Of a stretch of 19,048 bases of DNA, positions 7,854-14,671 are shown one piece after another; the first letter of the stretch is position 1, and each line of letters begins with the position of its first letter. Below the pieces are notes generated by a model, which was not told the DNA's origin, searched no databases, and worked only from the letters and a program-made list of their open reading frames with translations. Source of the stretch: an uncultured bacterium (GTDB taxonomy: Bacteria; Pseudomonadota; Alphaproteobacteria; SP197); NCBI GenBank assembly GCA_938014945.1, contig CALLQH010000270.1:1-19048 (forward strand), written 5' to 3'. A program made the position numbers and the translations under genes.

Positions 7854-8969
7854 ATGGACGCTTCGGAAACAGCCGGTCTGGCCGAGGGCAGCTTCGGCCT
7901 GGTGCCCGGACGCCACTGGCACCGCCTGGAGGACGGGCGGATGCAGTGCGATGTCTGCCCGCGCTTCTGCAAGCTGCGGCCCGGGCAGCGCGGGCTCTGC
8001 TTCGTGCGCCAGGGCACGGAGGACGGCATTGCGCTGACGACCTACGGGCGCTCCAGCGGCTATTGCATCGACCCCATCGAGAAGAAGCCGCTCAACCACT
8101 TCCTGCCGGGAACGCCGGTGCTGTCCTTCGGCACGGCGGGCTGCAACCTCTCCTGCAAGTTCTGCCAGAACTGGGACATCTCGAAGTCGCGCGAGATGGA
8201 GAAGCTGGCCGATCACGCGCCGCCAGAGAAGATCGCGCGCATCGCCCGGCAATTGGGCTGCCGCTCGGTCGCCTTCACCTACAACGATCCCGTGATCTTC
8301 CACGAATACGCCATCGACGTCGCCATCGCCTGCCGCGAGGCTGGCATCCGCACCGTGGCCGTGACCGCGGGGTATCACGCACCCGAGGCCCGCGCCGAGT
8401 TCTACCGCCATATGGATGCGGCCAACGTCGACCTGAAGGCCTTCACCGAACGCTTCTACAAGCAGGTCTGCGCCGGCAGCCTCGAGGCCGTGCTCGACAC
8501 CCTGCGGTATCTCAAACACGAGACCGATGTCTGGTTCGAGGTCACCAACCTGCTGATCCCCGGCGAGAACGATGACGCGCGCGAGATCGAGGCGATGTGC
8601 GCCTGGATCGCGGAGAACCTGGGCGTGGATGTGCCGGTGCACTTCTCGGCCTTCCACCCCGATTACAAGATGGACGACAAGCAGCGCACGCCGACCCACA
8701 CCCTGACCGACGCGCGCGACACGGCCCTGCGTCACGGTCTGCGCTATGTCTATACCGGCAATGTCCACGACGAGGACGGCGGCAGCACCCTGTGTCATCA
8801 CTGCGGCGCGACGCTCATCGGGCGCGACTGGTACGAACTGACCGCCTGGGGCCTGACCTCCGACGGCCGCTGCGCCACCTGCCGTACCCCCTGCGCCGGT
8901 GTCTTCGAAGGCCCGCCGGGCCGCTGGGGCCGCAAGCGCCAGCGCGTGCGGCTGCGCGAGTTCGCCTGA
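7854..8969 (+). CDS. amrS: AmmeMemoRadiSam system radical SAM enzyme
   Basis: A 371-residue radical SAM protein. The [4Fe-4S] cluster motif is CNLSCKFC (Cys97, Cys101, Cys104), preceded by SFGTAG and followed by QNWDISKS, a hallmark of this family. An N-terminal cysteine set (CDVCPRFC then GLC) and a C-terminal knuckle (CHHCG then CATCRTPC) may bind zinc or extra clusters. Other conserved parts are FTYNDPVIFHEYA, NVDLKAF, EVTNLLIPGENDD and HFSAFHPDYKM. The enzyme would cleave S-adenosylmethionine to start radical chemistry on an unknown substrate, working with the MEMO and AMMECR1 domains encoded divergently next door. The ATG at 7854 has GGTGACC just before it and is preferred over the GTG at 7848, two codons upstream, which lacks a ribosome site. 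Confidence 0.92.
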   Translation: MDASETAGLAEGSFGLVPGRHWHRLEDGRMQCDVCPRFCKLRPGQRGLCFVRQGTEDGIALTTYGRSSGYCIDPIEKKPLNHFLPGTPVLSFGTAGCNLSCKFCQNWDISKSREMEKLADHAPPEKIARIARQLGCRSVAFTYNDPVIFHEYAIDVAIACREAGIRTVAVTAGYHAPEARAEFYRHMDAANVDLKAFTERFYKQVCAGSLEAVLDTLRYLKHETDVWFEVTNLLIPGENDDAREIEAMCAWIAENLGVDVPVHFSAFHPDYKMDDKQRTPTHTLTDARDTALRHGLRYVYTGNVHDEDGGSTLCHHCGATLIGRDWYELTAWGLTSDGRCATCRTPCAGVFEGPPGRWGRKRQRVRLREFA

Positions 8970-8988
8970 AGAGAAACCGGGTGCGTCT

Positions 8989-9510
8989 TCAGGCCGTGAT
9001 CGCGGCCAGCACCTGGTCGAAGACGTCGTCGGCGCGGCCGTGGACCTCCTCGTCGGTCAGGGGCTGGATGGGATGGCGCACGAAGATGGCGCCGGCATCG
9101 AAGCCGTGGACGGCGCGCCAGGCTTCCACACCCGACTGGAATTCTTCTGAGAAGATGGCAACGGCGGGAAGGCCGCGGCGATCGATCTCAAGCATGTCCT
9201 GCAGACTGCACGACGTGCACGAGCCTCAATCGGCCAAGGCCTCGACGACGATGTCGCAACGCTCGGCGATGGCCGCGGCCAGATCGTCGGGCGCCTTCTT
9301 GGCGAAGGTCGGCTTGGCGAAACGCTCGACCGTGATGCCGCGCTCGCCGAACAGCGACTCAAGGCGGTCGAGGAACTTGTCGCCGCGCCCCTTGGAGATG
9401 TCGAGCAGGCCGACCGTCAGCCCCTCCAGGCTGGCGGGCGGTGTCTTGCGCGCCCGCATGGCATCGGAACGCTCCGATGTCGGGTCGAGCAGAACGGTGG
9501 GTTCCCTCAT
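8989..9510 (-). CDS. UGSC-family selenoprotein (in-frame UGA read as selenocysteine)
   Basis: A 173-residue protein if the single in-frame TGA at 9228-9226 (minus strand) is decoded as selenocysteine. Residues 1-94 run from MREPTVLLDPTSERSD, through VGLLDISKGRGDKFLDRLE and KPTFAKKAPDD, to CDIVVEALAD. Residue 95 is Sec, followed in the same frame by GSCTSCSLQDM and 67 further residues ending at a TGA at 8991-8989. The result reads U-G-S-C-T-S-C, exactly the motif that names the UGSC family, known in selenocysteine- and cysteine-containing forms. A SECIS-like hairpin follows the TGA directly. The ATG at 9510 overlaps the upstream stop (ATGA) and has GAGAGGTGA before it. The function is unknown; Sec95 with Cys98 and Cys101 suggests thiol/selenol redox chemistry, and the coupled thioredoxin-fold gene supports that. 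The alternative is a nonsense-mutated CGSC pseudogene, which the hairpin argues against. Confidence 0.85.
9187..9223 (-). promoter_or_regulatory. SECIS-like hairpin after the selenocysteine UGA
   Basis: Two bases after the UGA the mRNA can fold into one long, nearly regular stem. From outside in, the pairs are CUCG with UGAG (last pair G-U), a U-U mismatch, GCA with UGC, a C-A mismatch, GUC with GAC, a G-G mismatch, and UGCA with UGCA. The apical loop is GUC at 9206-9204. That is 14 pairs with three single mismatches. Nineteen bases separate the UGA from a loop that opens with G. Bacterial SECIS elements lie immediately downstream of the UGA, with a guanine early in a small apical loop, and SelB binds them. 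The bases also encode the conserved GSCTSCSLQDMLE segment. Confidence 0.7.
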
Positions 9511-10934
9511 GGCTTCACCTCTCGTGTGATCGGCTGGCTGCCGCGGGGACCGCTGCTCCAGCCGTGGATGATCGTGGAAAACAGGCCCGCGTTGCTGCCG
9601 GCGCGGACGACCAGCAGGTCGCCGTCGGCGAACTTGCGCACGGGCTCGCCCGGCTGGCCCTGCGCCTCCTCGCCCATGAACTCGGCGATCAGCCGGTTGC
9701 TCGGGCGCTCCGTCGCCTTGTGCAGGGCGGCCTCGACCTGAGCGCGGTCCCAGCCGGCCTCGCGGTAGATGCGTCCGTACTCGCCGCCCAGCACCAGCAC
9801 CGCGCCGATGCCGCCGCCGGCAAGGCCGGGATGATAGACCGCATTGAGGCACTGGCCGATCGAACGGCTGAGCCCTTCGGGCTCTCGCGCCGTTTCGGCG
9901 TTGTTGATGGTGGTGCCGCAGAAGCCGAATACCGTGACGGCCGAGGCGCCCGCCGGCACGCCGCGCGACTGCGCCAGGGGCGTCCAGGAGGGATCGCTCT
10001 CGTCCTCGGCGAAACACAGGCCGAACTTGCCGGGGTGGCCCATGGTCGAGCGGTCCATGCCGCCGGGCACCGCGCCGCCGATGTTGATGACGATGAGCTG
10101 CAGGGCGCGGGCGATCGTGGCATTGGCGCGGAAGCCGTGGCCCAGGGCATTGAAGCCGCTGTTGAGGCCGATGCGCCGGGCGATGGGGCCGTTGACGATG
10201 ATGCAGACGCCGGCACCCATGGTCGTCGACATCAGGCCCTGATAGGCGAAGTCGGGATCCAGTGCGGCGTCCAGCGCGGCCAGCACCACGGGGAAGTAGT
10301 CGGGCCGGCAGCCAGCCATGACGGCATTGATCGCGGCTTTCTCCACCGTGCAGACCTCGCCCGAGGGCGGAATCATGCCGATGATCTCGTCGGCCTTGCG
10401 GCGCGTGCCGTCCAGCATGCGCAGGACGCGGGCCGGGGTCGGCGGCACGACGGGAAGGCCGTCGGTCCAGCCGCGGTCGAACATCTGCTCGAAGGGGTCC
10501 TCGGGGAAGGGGACGGCAAGTTCACGCGCGGCAAGGCCGGTGTCGCCGTAGCGCACCTGCAGTTCCTCGGCCATGCCGGGCGAAACCGCGAGGGAGCCGC
10601 AGCCGGGCCGTTGCTCGGGAAGACCCTCGCCGATGTCGTTGAGGCCGGTGACAGCCTGCCACTCCTCGCGGTGCCAGCCGACGGTGCGGGCCGTCTCCTG
10701 CCCGCCCCGGCGGCGCACCAGGGTCGGCACGATCTCGGTGTTGAGGCGCCAGGACACCTCCAGCTCGCGGTCGTCGGCGACATCGAGACCGGGCGGGAAG
10801 GCGGGGTTGTCCTGGGAGTAGACCGCGGCCAGCAGTCCGCGCCGTGCCAGATCTGCGGCCACGGGCGCGATCATGCGGCAGGTCTCGCAGTCCTCCTTGA
10901 GGACCAGGATCAGGCCTTCGTCGGGCAACTGCAT
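9507..10934 (-). CDS. Thioredoxin-fold fusion protein, partner of the UGSC protein
   Basis: A 475-residue protein with no obvious signal peptide. The first ~100 residues look like a thioredoxin fold: LILVLKEDCETCRMI with a CxxC at Cys16 and Cys19, and a cis-proline-type loop IVPTLV near residue 70. The rest (about 145-475) belongs to a conserved family I know only as a hypothetical protein found near UGSC genes: GWTDGLPVVPPTPARV, VEKAAINAVMAGCRPDYFPV, IVNGPIARRIGLNSG, LGHGFRANATIARAL and MGHPGKFGLCFAEDE. Conserved-looking cysteines include Cys112, Cys195 and Cys209. The start at 10934 has GAGAGG nine bases upstream. The last codons overlap the UGSC start as ATGA, so the two proteins are made together. 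A redox role with the selenoprotein is inferred from context; substrate and reaction are unknown. Confidence 0.75.
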   Translation of the reverse strand: MQLPDEGLILVLKEDCETCRMIAPVAADLARRGLLAAVYSQDNPAFPPGLDVADDRELEVSWRLNTEIVPTLVRRRGGQETARTVGWHREEWQAVTGLNDIGEGLPEQRPGCGSLAVSPGMAEELQVRYGDTGLAARELAVPFPEDPFEQMFDRGWTDGLPVVPPTPARVLRMLDGTRRKADEIIGMIPPSGEVCTVEKAAINAVMAGCRPDYFPVVLAALDAALDPDFAYQGLMSTTMGAGVCIIVNGPIARRIGLNSGFNALGHGFRANATIARALQLIVINIGGAVPGGMDRSTMGHPGKFGLCFAEDESDPSWTPLAQSRGVPAGASAVTVFGFCGTTINNAETAREPEGLSRSIGQCLNAVYHPGLAGGGIGAVLVLGGEYGRIYREAGWDRAQVEAALHKATERPSNRLIAEFMGEEAQGQPGEPVRKFADGDLLVVRAGSNAGLFSTIIHGWSSGPRGSQPITREVKP

Positions 10935-11184
10935 GGCTGCGGACCTCTCAATCCGGACGCGGGGAGGGAGTGTGAGCCATAAGGGCCGGTCCCGCCAGCC
11001 GCTTGGTGATCATGGCGCGACGGCACGGCGCTGCCGTGGTTGTAGGTCAGCACCACCAGGTCGGACAGCCATGGACCTGCGTGGGAAGACGCTGCATCAA
11101 ACATCAAGGGCCGGTGAAAATGGGTGTGGGCGCCACGTCGCTCGCCTATCGTGGAGGCGCAACATGCAACCCGGAGGACTGCCC
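10935..11184. promoter_or_regulatory. Divergent intergenic region between the UGSC operon and the RidA gene
   Basis: This 250-base gap must hold promoters for both directions. I could not pick convincing -35/-10 pairs in such GC-rich sequence. A short string, AAGGGCCGGT, occurs twice in direct orientation, near 10980 and 11105 (the second copy as CAAGGGCCGGT). A 61-codon open frame from about 11003 on + is judged spurious. No RNA gene is evident. Confidence 0.3.
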
Positions 11185-11532
11185 ATGACGATTGAAAGAA
11201 AACAGGTCGGCGCACTTTACAGCGGTGTCGTCGTTCACGGCGATACGGTCTATCTGGCCGGCAAGGTCGCCAGTGACAAGAATGCCGACATCAAGACCCA
11301 GACCCAGCAGGTGCTGGACCAGATCGACGAGGCGCTGGCTGCAGCCGGCACGGACAAGTCGAAGCTGCTGACCGTCACCATCTGGCTCAAGGACATGGCC
11401 CAGTGGCCCGCCATGAACGAGGTCTACACGGCATGGGTCGATCAGAACAACAAGCCCTGCCGGGCCGCGGTCGAGGCAGCACTCGCAGCGCCGGAATACC
11501 TGGTCGAGATGATGTGCGTGGCGGCCAAGTAG
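11185..11532 (+). CDS. RidA/YjgF family protein
   Basis: A 115-residue, full-length member of the Rid family, which typically hydrolyses reactive enamine/imine intermediates from pyridoxal-phosphate enzymes. The visible pattern is VVVHGDTVYLAGKVASD at the start of the fold, TQQVLDQIDEALAAAGTD in the helix, LLTVTIWLKDM, then PCRAAVEAALAAPEYLVEMM, which places the substrate-carboxylate arginine at Arg93. That arginine is kept, so deaminase activity is plausible, but the subfamily (RidA proper or Rid1-7) cannot be settled by eye. The ATG at 11185 is chosen because GGAGGA sits nine bases upstream; an in-frame ATG at 11164 would put that ribosome site inside the gene. It stands alone on +, diverging from the thioredoxin-fold/UGSC operon across about 250 bases. 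Confidence 0.9.
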   Translation: MTIERKQVGALYSGVVVHGDTVYLAGKVASDKNADIKTQTQQVLDQIDEALAAAGTDKSKLLTVTIWLKDMAQWPAMNEVYTAWVDQNNKPCRAAVEAALAAPEYLVEMMCVAAK

Positions 11533-11560
11533 CAGCCTGCCAGTGGGCGCCCGCAGGCTT

Positions 11561-12280
11561 TCAGCCGCGGGCGTCCGCGGTGCGGCCTGCGATCTGCGAT
11601 TCCAGCAGCAGCATGCTGTGAAGTGCGCCGAGCCGCTTGAGCATCTGGTCGATCGCCAGGGTGTCGTTGGGTTGGTGCAGGGTAGGGCTGAGCGGTGCCT
11701 CGCCCAGCTCATGGGCCCAGCCGAAATCGATCAGCACTGGGCGCCCGTCGCGGACGATGATGTTGGGCTCCCAGATATCGCTGTGCTCGATGCCTGCGGC
11801 CCGCAGCAGCCGCAGGATCTCCAGAAGGTCGCGGCAGAAGGCCTCATAGGTGCCCTGCTGCAGGGCATCGGTCAGGATGGCCAGGCTGTCGCGGGCCAGC
11901 TTGCGCCCGTCGATCCATTCGCTGACCAGGATGTAATCGCCGTTTTCCGCGATGCCGTGGCCGATGCCCCTGGGAAACAGGGGCGAGGACAGGCGGCTGA
12001 GGTAGCCGAACTCATGGGGCGGGGAAGGCAGACCGGAGACCGGGGCGGCGCTGCAGCGCTTCAGGGCAAAGCCTACGGTGTCGCCGCCGATGGCCTTGCC
12101 GCCCCGGCTCGGCTGGAAGCGCCAGACCATGGAACCGGAGCCTCTTGCCGCGGGCATCATGGTCGTCGTGCGTTCGACGATCCTGGCCAGGCTGATGGCG
12201 GTTTCTGCCGGTGTACCCTCGTAGAACGTCAGGGTAACATCTTCGACGGCTTCGGCCTGGGGCAGGGCATGAGCGCGCAT
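11561..12280 (-). CDS. Small kinase-fold (phosphotransferase-like) protein
   Basis: A 239-residue protein with the core signatures of the protein-kinase/aminoglycoside-phosphotransferase superfamily but not obviously any named family. The catalytic loop is HSDIWEPNIIV, with the putative catalytic Asp168 and metal-binding Asn173. It is followed by VLIDFGWAHELG, with the DFG Asp185 that would bind magnesium. A likely nucleotide lysine is Lys74 in GFALKRCS, and YILVSEWIDGRKL resembles the hinge. The compact layout recalls LPS heptose/Kdo kinases (WaaP-like) and RIO-type kinases. Substrate unknown. I prefer the ATG at 12280 because GGAGAG lies nine bases upstream; the in-frame ATG at 12310 adds ten residues but has no ribosome site. 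Convergent with the RidA gene. Confidence 0.7.
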   Translation of the reverse strand: MRAHALPQAEAVEDVTLTFYEGTPAETAISLARIVERTTTMMPAARGSGSMVWRFQPSRGGKAIGGDTVGFALKRCSAAPVSGLPSPPHEFGYLSRLSSPLFPRGIGHGIAENGDYILVSEWIDGRKLARDSLAILTDALQQGTYEAFCRDLLEILRLLRAAGIEHSDIWEPNIIVRDGRPVLIDFGWAHELGEAPLSPTLHQPNDTLAIDQMLKRLGALHSMLLLESQIAGRTADARG

Positions 12281-12401
12281 TTGCGCAGGCTCTCCACATT
12301 GTTGCGCCATCCCGGCACAACTTCGGGCTGAAGTTTGCGCGTTTGGCCCCTGCGATCAAGAAAATGTGCAGATCGGGTTACAGCGCAGAAGACAGGCCGC
12401 A

Positions 12402-12959
12402 TCAGGCCAGCGAGGCTATCTCGCGGCGGTAGTCGCCGACCTCATGGACATACCACTCGGCATTGCCGCGGATCATGGCGATCTCCTCGGGCGTCAGATC
12501 GCGCAGCTTGCGCGCCGGCACGCCGGCCCACAGCTCCCCTGAACGCACGACCTTGCCCGGCGAGACCAGGGCCCCGGCGGCAACCTGGCCATGGCGCTCG
12601 ACCCTGGCGCCGTCCAGCACGATGGCGCCGGAGCCGATCAGGCACTCGTCTTCCAGGGTGCAGGCATGCAGATGGACGCAGTGACCGATCGTGACCCAGT
12701 CGCCGATCACCGTGTGGTGGACATCGCTGACATGGATGACGCTGCCATCCTGCACGTTGCTGCCCGTGCCGATGCGGATGGGCCCGTCGTCGCCGCGCAC
12801 CACGGCCCCGAACCAGACGCTGCTGTCGGGCCCCAGGGTGACGTCGCCGACCACCGTTGCGTTGGGCAGGACCAGGGCGCGCGCGTCGATCTGCGGCCAG
12901 ACGCCCTTGTACGGCATGACGACGGCCCCGGGCAGGGCGGGGGGCTTGGTGCTGGTCAT
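12402..12959 (-). CDS. Gamma carbonic anhydrase-like left-handed beta-helix protein
   Basis: A 185-residue hexapeptide-repeat protein of the CamH/YrdA/PaaY-like group. Repeats such as ATVVGDVTLGPDSSVWFGAVV and GTGSNVQDGSVI form a left-handed beta-helix. The three zinc-ligand histidines of gamma carbonic anhydrases are all present at His76 (SVIHVSD), His93 (TIGHCV) and His98 (HLHACTLED). The C-terminus is the usual helix after GELWAGVPARKLRDLTPEE. It would form a trimer with metal at subunit interfaces and interconvert CO2 and bicarbonate, though many family members have weak or untested activity. The start is uncertain: ATG 12959 has a weak AGGA about ten bases upstream, while ATG 12995 adds a 12-residue unconserved extension without a ribosome site. 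Confidence 0.88.
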   Translation of the reverse strand: MTSTKPPALPGAVVMPYKGVWPQIDARALVLPNATVVGDVTLGPDSSVWFGAVVRGDDGPIRIGTGSNVQDGSVIHVSDVHHTVIGDWVTIGHCVHLHACTLEDECLIGSGAIVLDGARVERHGQVAAGALVSPGKVVRSGELWAGVPARKLRDLTPEEIAMIRGNAEWYVHEVGDYRREIASLA

Positions 12960-13033
12960 GCGGGCAACATCCTGGCTGGTCGGGCGGGTGGCCATGCTAA
13001 CGCCCGCCGCCCGCTCCGGCCAAGGGCAAGCGC

Positions 13034-13501
13034 CTAGTTGTTGGCGGCTTTCCAGGTCTCGATGGCGGCGGCCAGTTCGTCTTCCTGGTCGCAGCCCAGC
13101 CAGCAGATCTCGTCGAGCCGGTCCAGATGCTTCTGGGCCCCGGCCAGGTCGCCGATCTGGAGATAGGCCTCGCCGATGTATTCGTGGGCGTCCTTGTGCT
13201 CGGGATCGATGGCAAGGGCGGTCTGGTAGTTGGCGAAGGCGCTCTCGATGTCGCCCGACATGCGATAGCTGTAGGCCAGCATGTTCCAGGCGTCGGCGTC
13301 GTTGGGCGATTCCTTGGTCGCTTCGGTGAACTGGTCGATGGCCTCGCTCCAGTTCTGGGCCGCCACGGCCTTCTTGCCCTCGGTGAAGGCGCCGCTTTCG
13401 TCGGCGGTGTCGTCGGAGGAGCCGGCGGCAAGGGCGGCAGGGCCGCCGAAGGACAGGAACGCCACAACGGCGGCGGTGGACAGGGCACGCAGTGCGGACA
13501 T
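13034..13501 (-). CDS. Secreted tetratricopeptide-repeat protein
   Basis: A 155-residue exported TPR protein. Residues 1 to about 26 form a signal peptide: a short basic start, the hydrophobic AAVVAFLSFGGPAALA, and likely cleavage after ALAA. The mature part begins with an acidic linker, then about three TPR units: GKKAVAAQNWSEAIDQF, AWNMLAYSYRMSGDIESAF and AHEYIGEAYLQIGDLAGA. It ends with a helix carrying two cysteines in CWLGCDQEDEL that could form a disulfide in the periplasm. It likely serves as a periplasmic protein-protein scaffold; the partner is unknown. ATG 13501 is chosen over ATG 13516 because GGGAGTGA lies six bases before it. It diverges from the DMT transporter. Confidence 0.85.
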   Translation of the reverse strand: MSALRALSTAAVVAFLSFGGPAALAAGSSDDTADESGAFTEGKKAVAAQNWSEAIDQFTEATKESPNDADAWNMLAYSYRMSGDIESAFANYQTALAIDPEHKDAHEYIGEAYLQIGDLAGAQKHLDRLDEICWLGCDQEDELAAAIETWKAANN

Positions 13502-13539
13502 GTGGGTCACTCCCATGGAGACTTGGCCGGTGAATCGGG

Positions 13540-13554
13540 GGGTATTCTATACCC
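13540..13554. promoter_or_regulatory. GGGTAT-TCT-ATACCC dyad in the divergent promoter region
   Basis: A perfect six-base inverted repeat with a three-base centre lies 38 bases upstream of the TPR gene start and about 100 bases upstream of the DMT gene. On the minus strand it contains TATAGAAT, which would serve as a -10 element for the TPR gene. It could be an operator overlapping that promoter or simply a chance dyad. No -35 element is convincing. Confidence 0.35.
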
Positions 13555-13652
13555 ACCCGGGCAATGCCGCATGCAGCCGCCGTCACAAACGGGTGAAGGC
13601 AGCCGCCCCTGTGCATTTGCCTGCGCCGTCATCTGGGGCAGGATCGGGCCCC

Positions 13653-14645
13653 GTGACCGATCCCGCCGCCATGCCGCCCCATCGACCGCCGCCGTCAGCG
13701 CCCTCACGGAGGCGCCTGCACATACCCGGTGGCGAGCGCGGACGCCTGGTGCTGGCGGCGCTCGCCCTCGTCGCCTGCGGCATGTTGTGGTCGTCGAACA
13801 CCGTGCTGGTGCGCGGTCTGCGCGCGGATGTGCCGCCGATTGCCTTTGCGGCAGCGCGCTGGGCGATTGCCGCGGTGGTCCTGCTGCCCTTCGCCTGGCG
13901 CCCGCTGCTCCGCGACATGCCCCTGGTGCGCGCCCACTGGAGGGGCCTGTTGTCGGCCGGCGTGGTCGGCATCGCGCTGTTTACCGTCGTGCTGTTTGTC
14001 GGTGTACAGAACACCGTGGCGCTGAATTCCGGCCTGATGAGCGCCACCCAATCGTTGTGGGTCGGACTGGTCGCCTGGGTTGCGCTTGGCGACCGCCTCA
14101 ACCGCTGGCAGTGGGCGGGTTTCCTGATCGCGGCCTGCGGCGCGGCCGTGATCGTTACCCAGGGGCATCTCACAGAATTGGAACGGGTCGATTTCCGCAT
14201 CGGCGACCCGATCTACCTCGCCAGCCTCATCATCTGGGGCATCTATTCGGTGATCCTGCAGAAGCTGCCGCGCGATTTCGACATCCGCACCATCCTTCTG
14301 GTGACCGCGGTGGTGGGCGCCCTGGCGCTCATGCCCTTCTGGCTGGGCGAGGCGCTGTTCCTGCGCGGCACATCCTGGAGCTGGGAGGTGGCTGCCGCGC
14401 TGCTCTACGGCGCGGTCTTCTCGGGCATCGGCGCCTTCGGGCTGTGGAACCTCGGCGTCGTGCTGATCGGGGCGAGCGCGGCCAGCTTCTTCATGTATCT
14501 CATCCCCATCTACACCGGCTTCTTTGCCGTGCTGCTGCTCGACGAGACGCTGCATCTCTTCCACCTGGCCGGCGCCGTGCTGATCCTCGCCGGCGTCGTC
14601 GCTGCAGGCCGCGGCACGCGGGCAAGAAGGCCTTCTGCCGATTGA
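13653..14645 (+). CDS. EamA/DMT-superfamily transporter
   Basis: A 330-residue inner-membrane protein with two tandem EamA repeats and about ten transmembrane helices. The first repeat starts VLAALALVACGMLWSSNTVL, has AARWAIAAVVLLPFAWRPLL, and ends at GFLIAACGAAVIVTQG. The second runs from PIYLASLIIWGIYSVILQKL to HLAGAVLILAGVVAAGRG, with the family-typical SFFMYLIPIYTGFFAVLLLDE near the end. Members export or import small metabolites such as amino acids, purines or their analogues; nothing here identifies the substrate. The start is taken at GTG 13653, with CAGGA upstream; ATG 13671 is an in-frame alternative six residues later. The stop codon overlaps the -35 element of the next operon. Confidence 0.85.
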   Translation: MTDPAAMPPHRPPPSAPSRRRLHIPGGERGRLVLAALALVACGMLWSSNTVLVRGLRADVPPIAFAAARWAIAAVVLLPFAWRPLLRDMPLVRAHWRGLLSAGVVGIALFTVVLFVGVQNTVALNSGLMSATQSLWVGLVAWVALGDRLNRWQWAGFLIAACGAAVIVTQGHLTELERVDFRIGDPIYLASLIIWGIYSVILQKLPRDFDIRTILLVTAVVGALALMPFWLGEALFLRGTSWSWEVAAALLYGAVFSGIGAFGLWNLGVVLIGASAASFFMYLIPIYTGFFAVLLLDETLHLFHLAGAVLILAGVVAAGRGTRARRPSAD

Positions 14646-14670
14646 CTTGGAACCGTCACCTTCCCATAGT
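14642..14670 (+). promoter_or_regulatory. Sigma-70 type promoter of the cobalt operon
   Basis: TTGACT at 14642-14647 and CATAGT at 14665-14670 are separated by exactly 17 bases. This matches the housekeeping consensus at five of six and four of six positions. Transcription would begin around 14677, right at the first paired element of the cobalamin riboswitch, which supports the call. The -35 box overlaps the stop codon of the DMT transporter gene. Confidence 0.65.
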
Positions 14671-14671
14671 G

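Noticed and set aside
9226..9228. The TGA in the UGSC gene as a pseudogene nonsense mutation
   Set aside because: The TGA falls exactly at the family's U position, the frame and conserved residues continue on both sides, and a strong hairpin follows. I could not confirm Sec machinery, so this is rejected only provisionally.
9441..10982. A 513-codon open frame on + opposite the thioredoxin-fold gene
   Set aside because: It is antisense to a gene with clear domain motifs and a ribosome site. Its own product shows only biased composition.
11003..11188. A 61-codon open frame in the gap before the RidA gene
   Set aside because: It has no ribosome site and no recognisable motif, and it runs out of frame into the RidA start.
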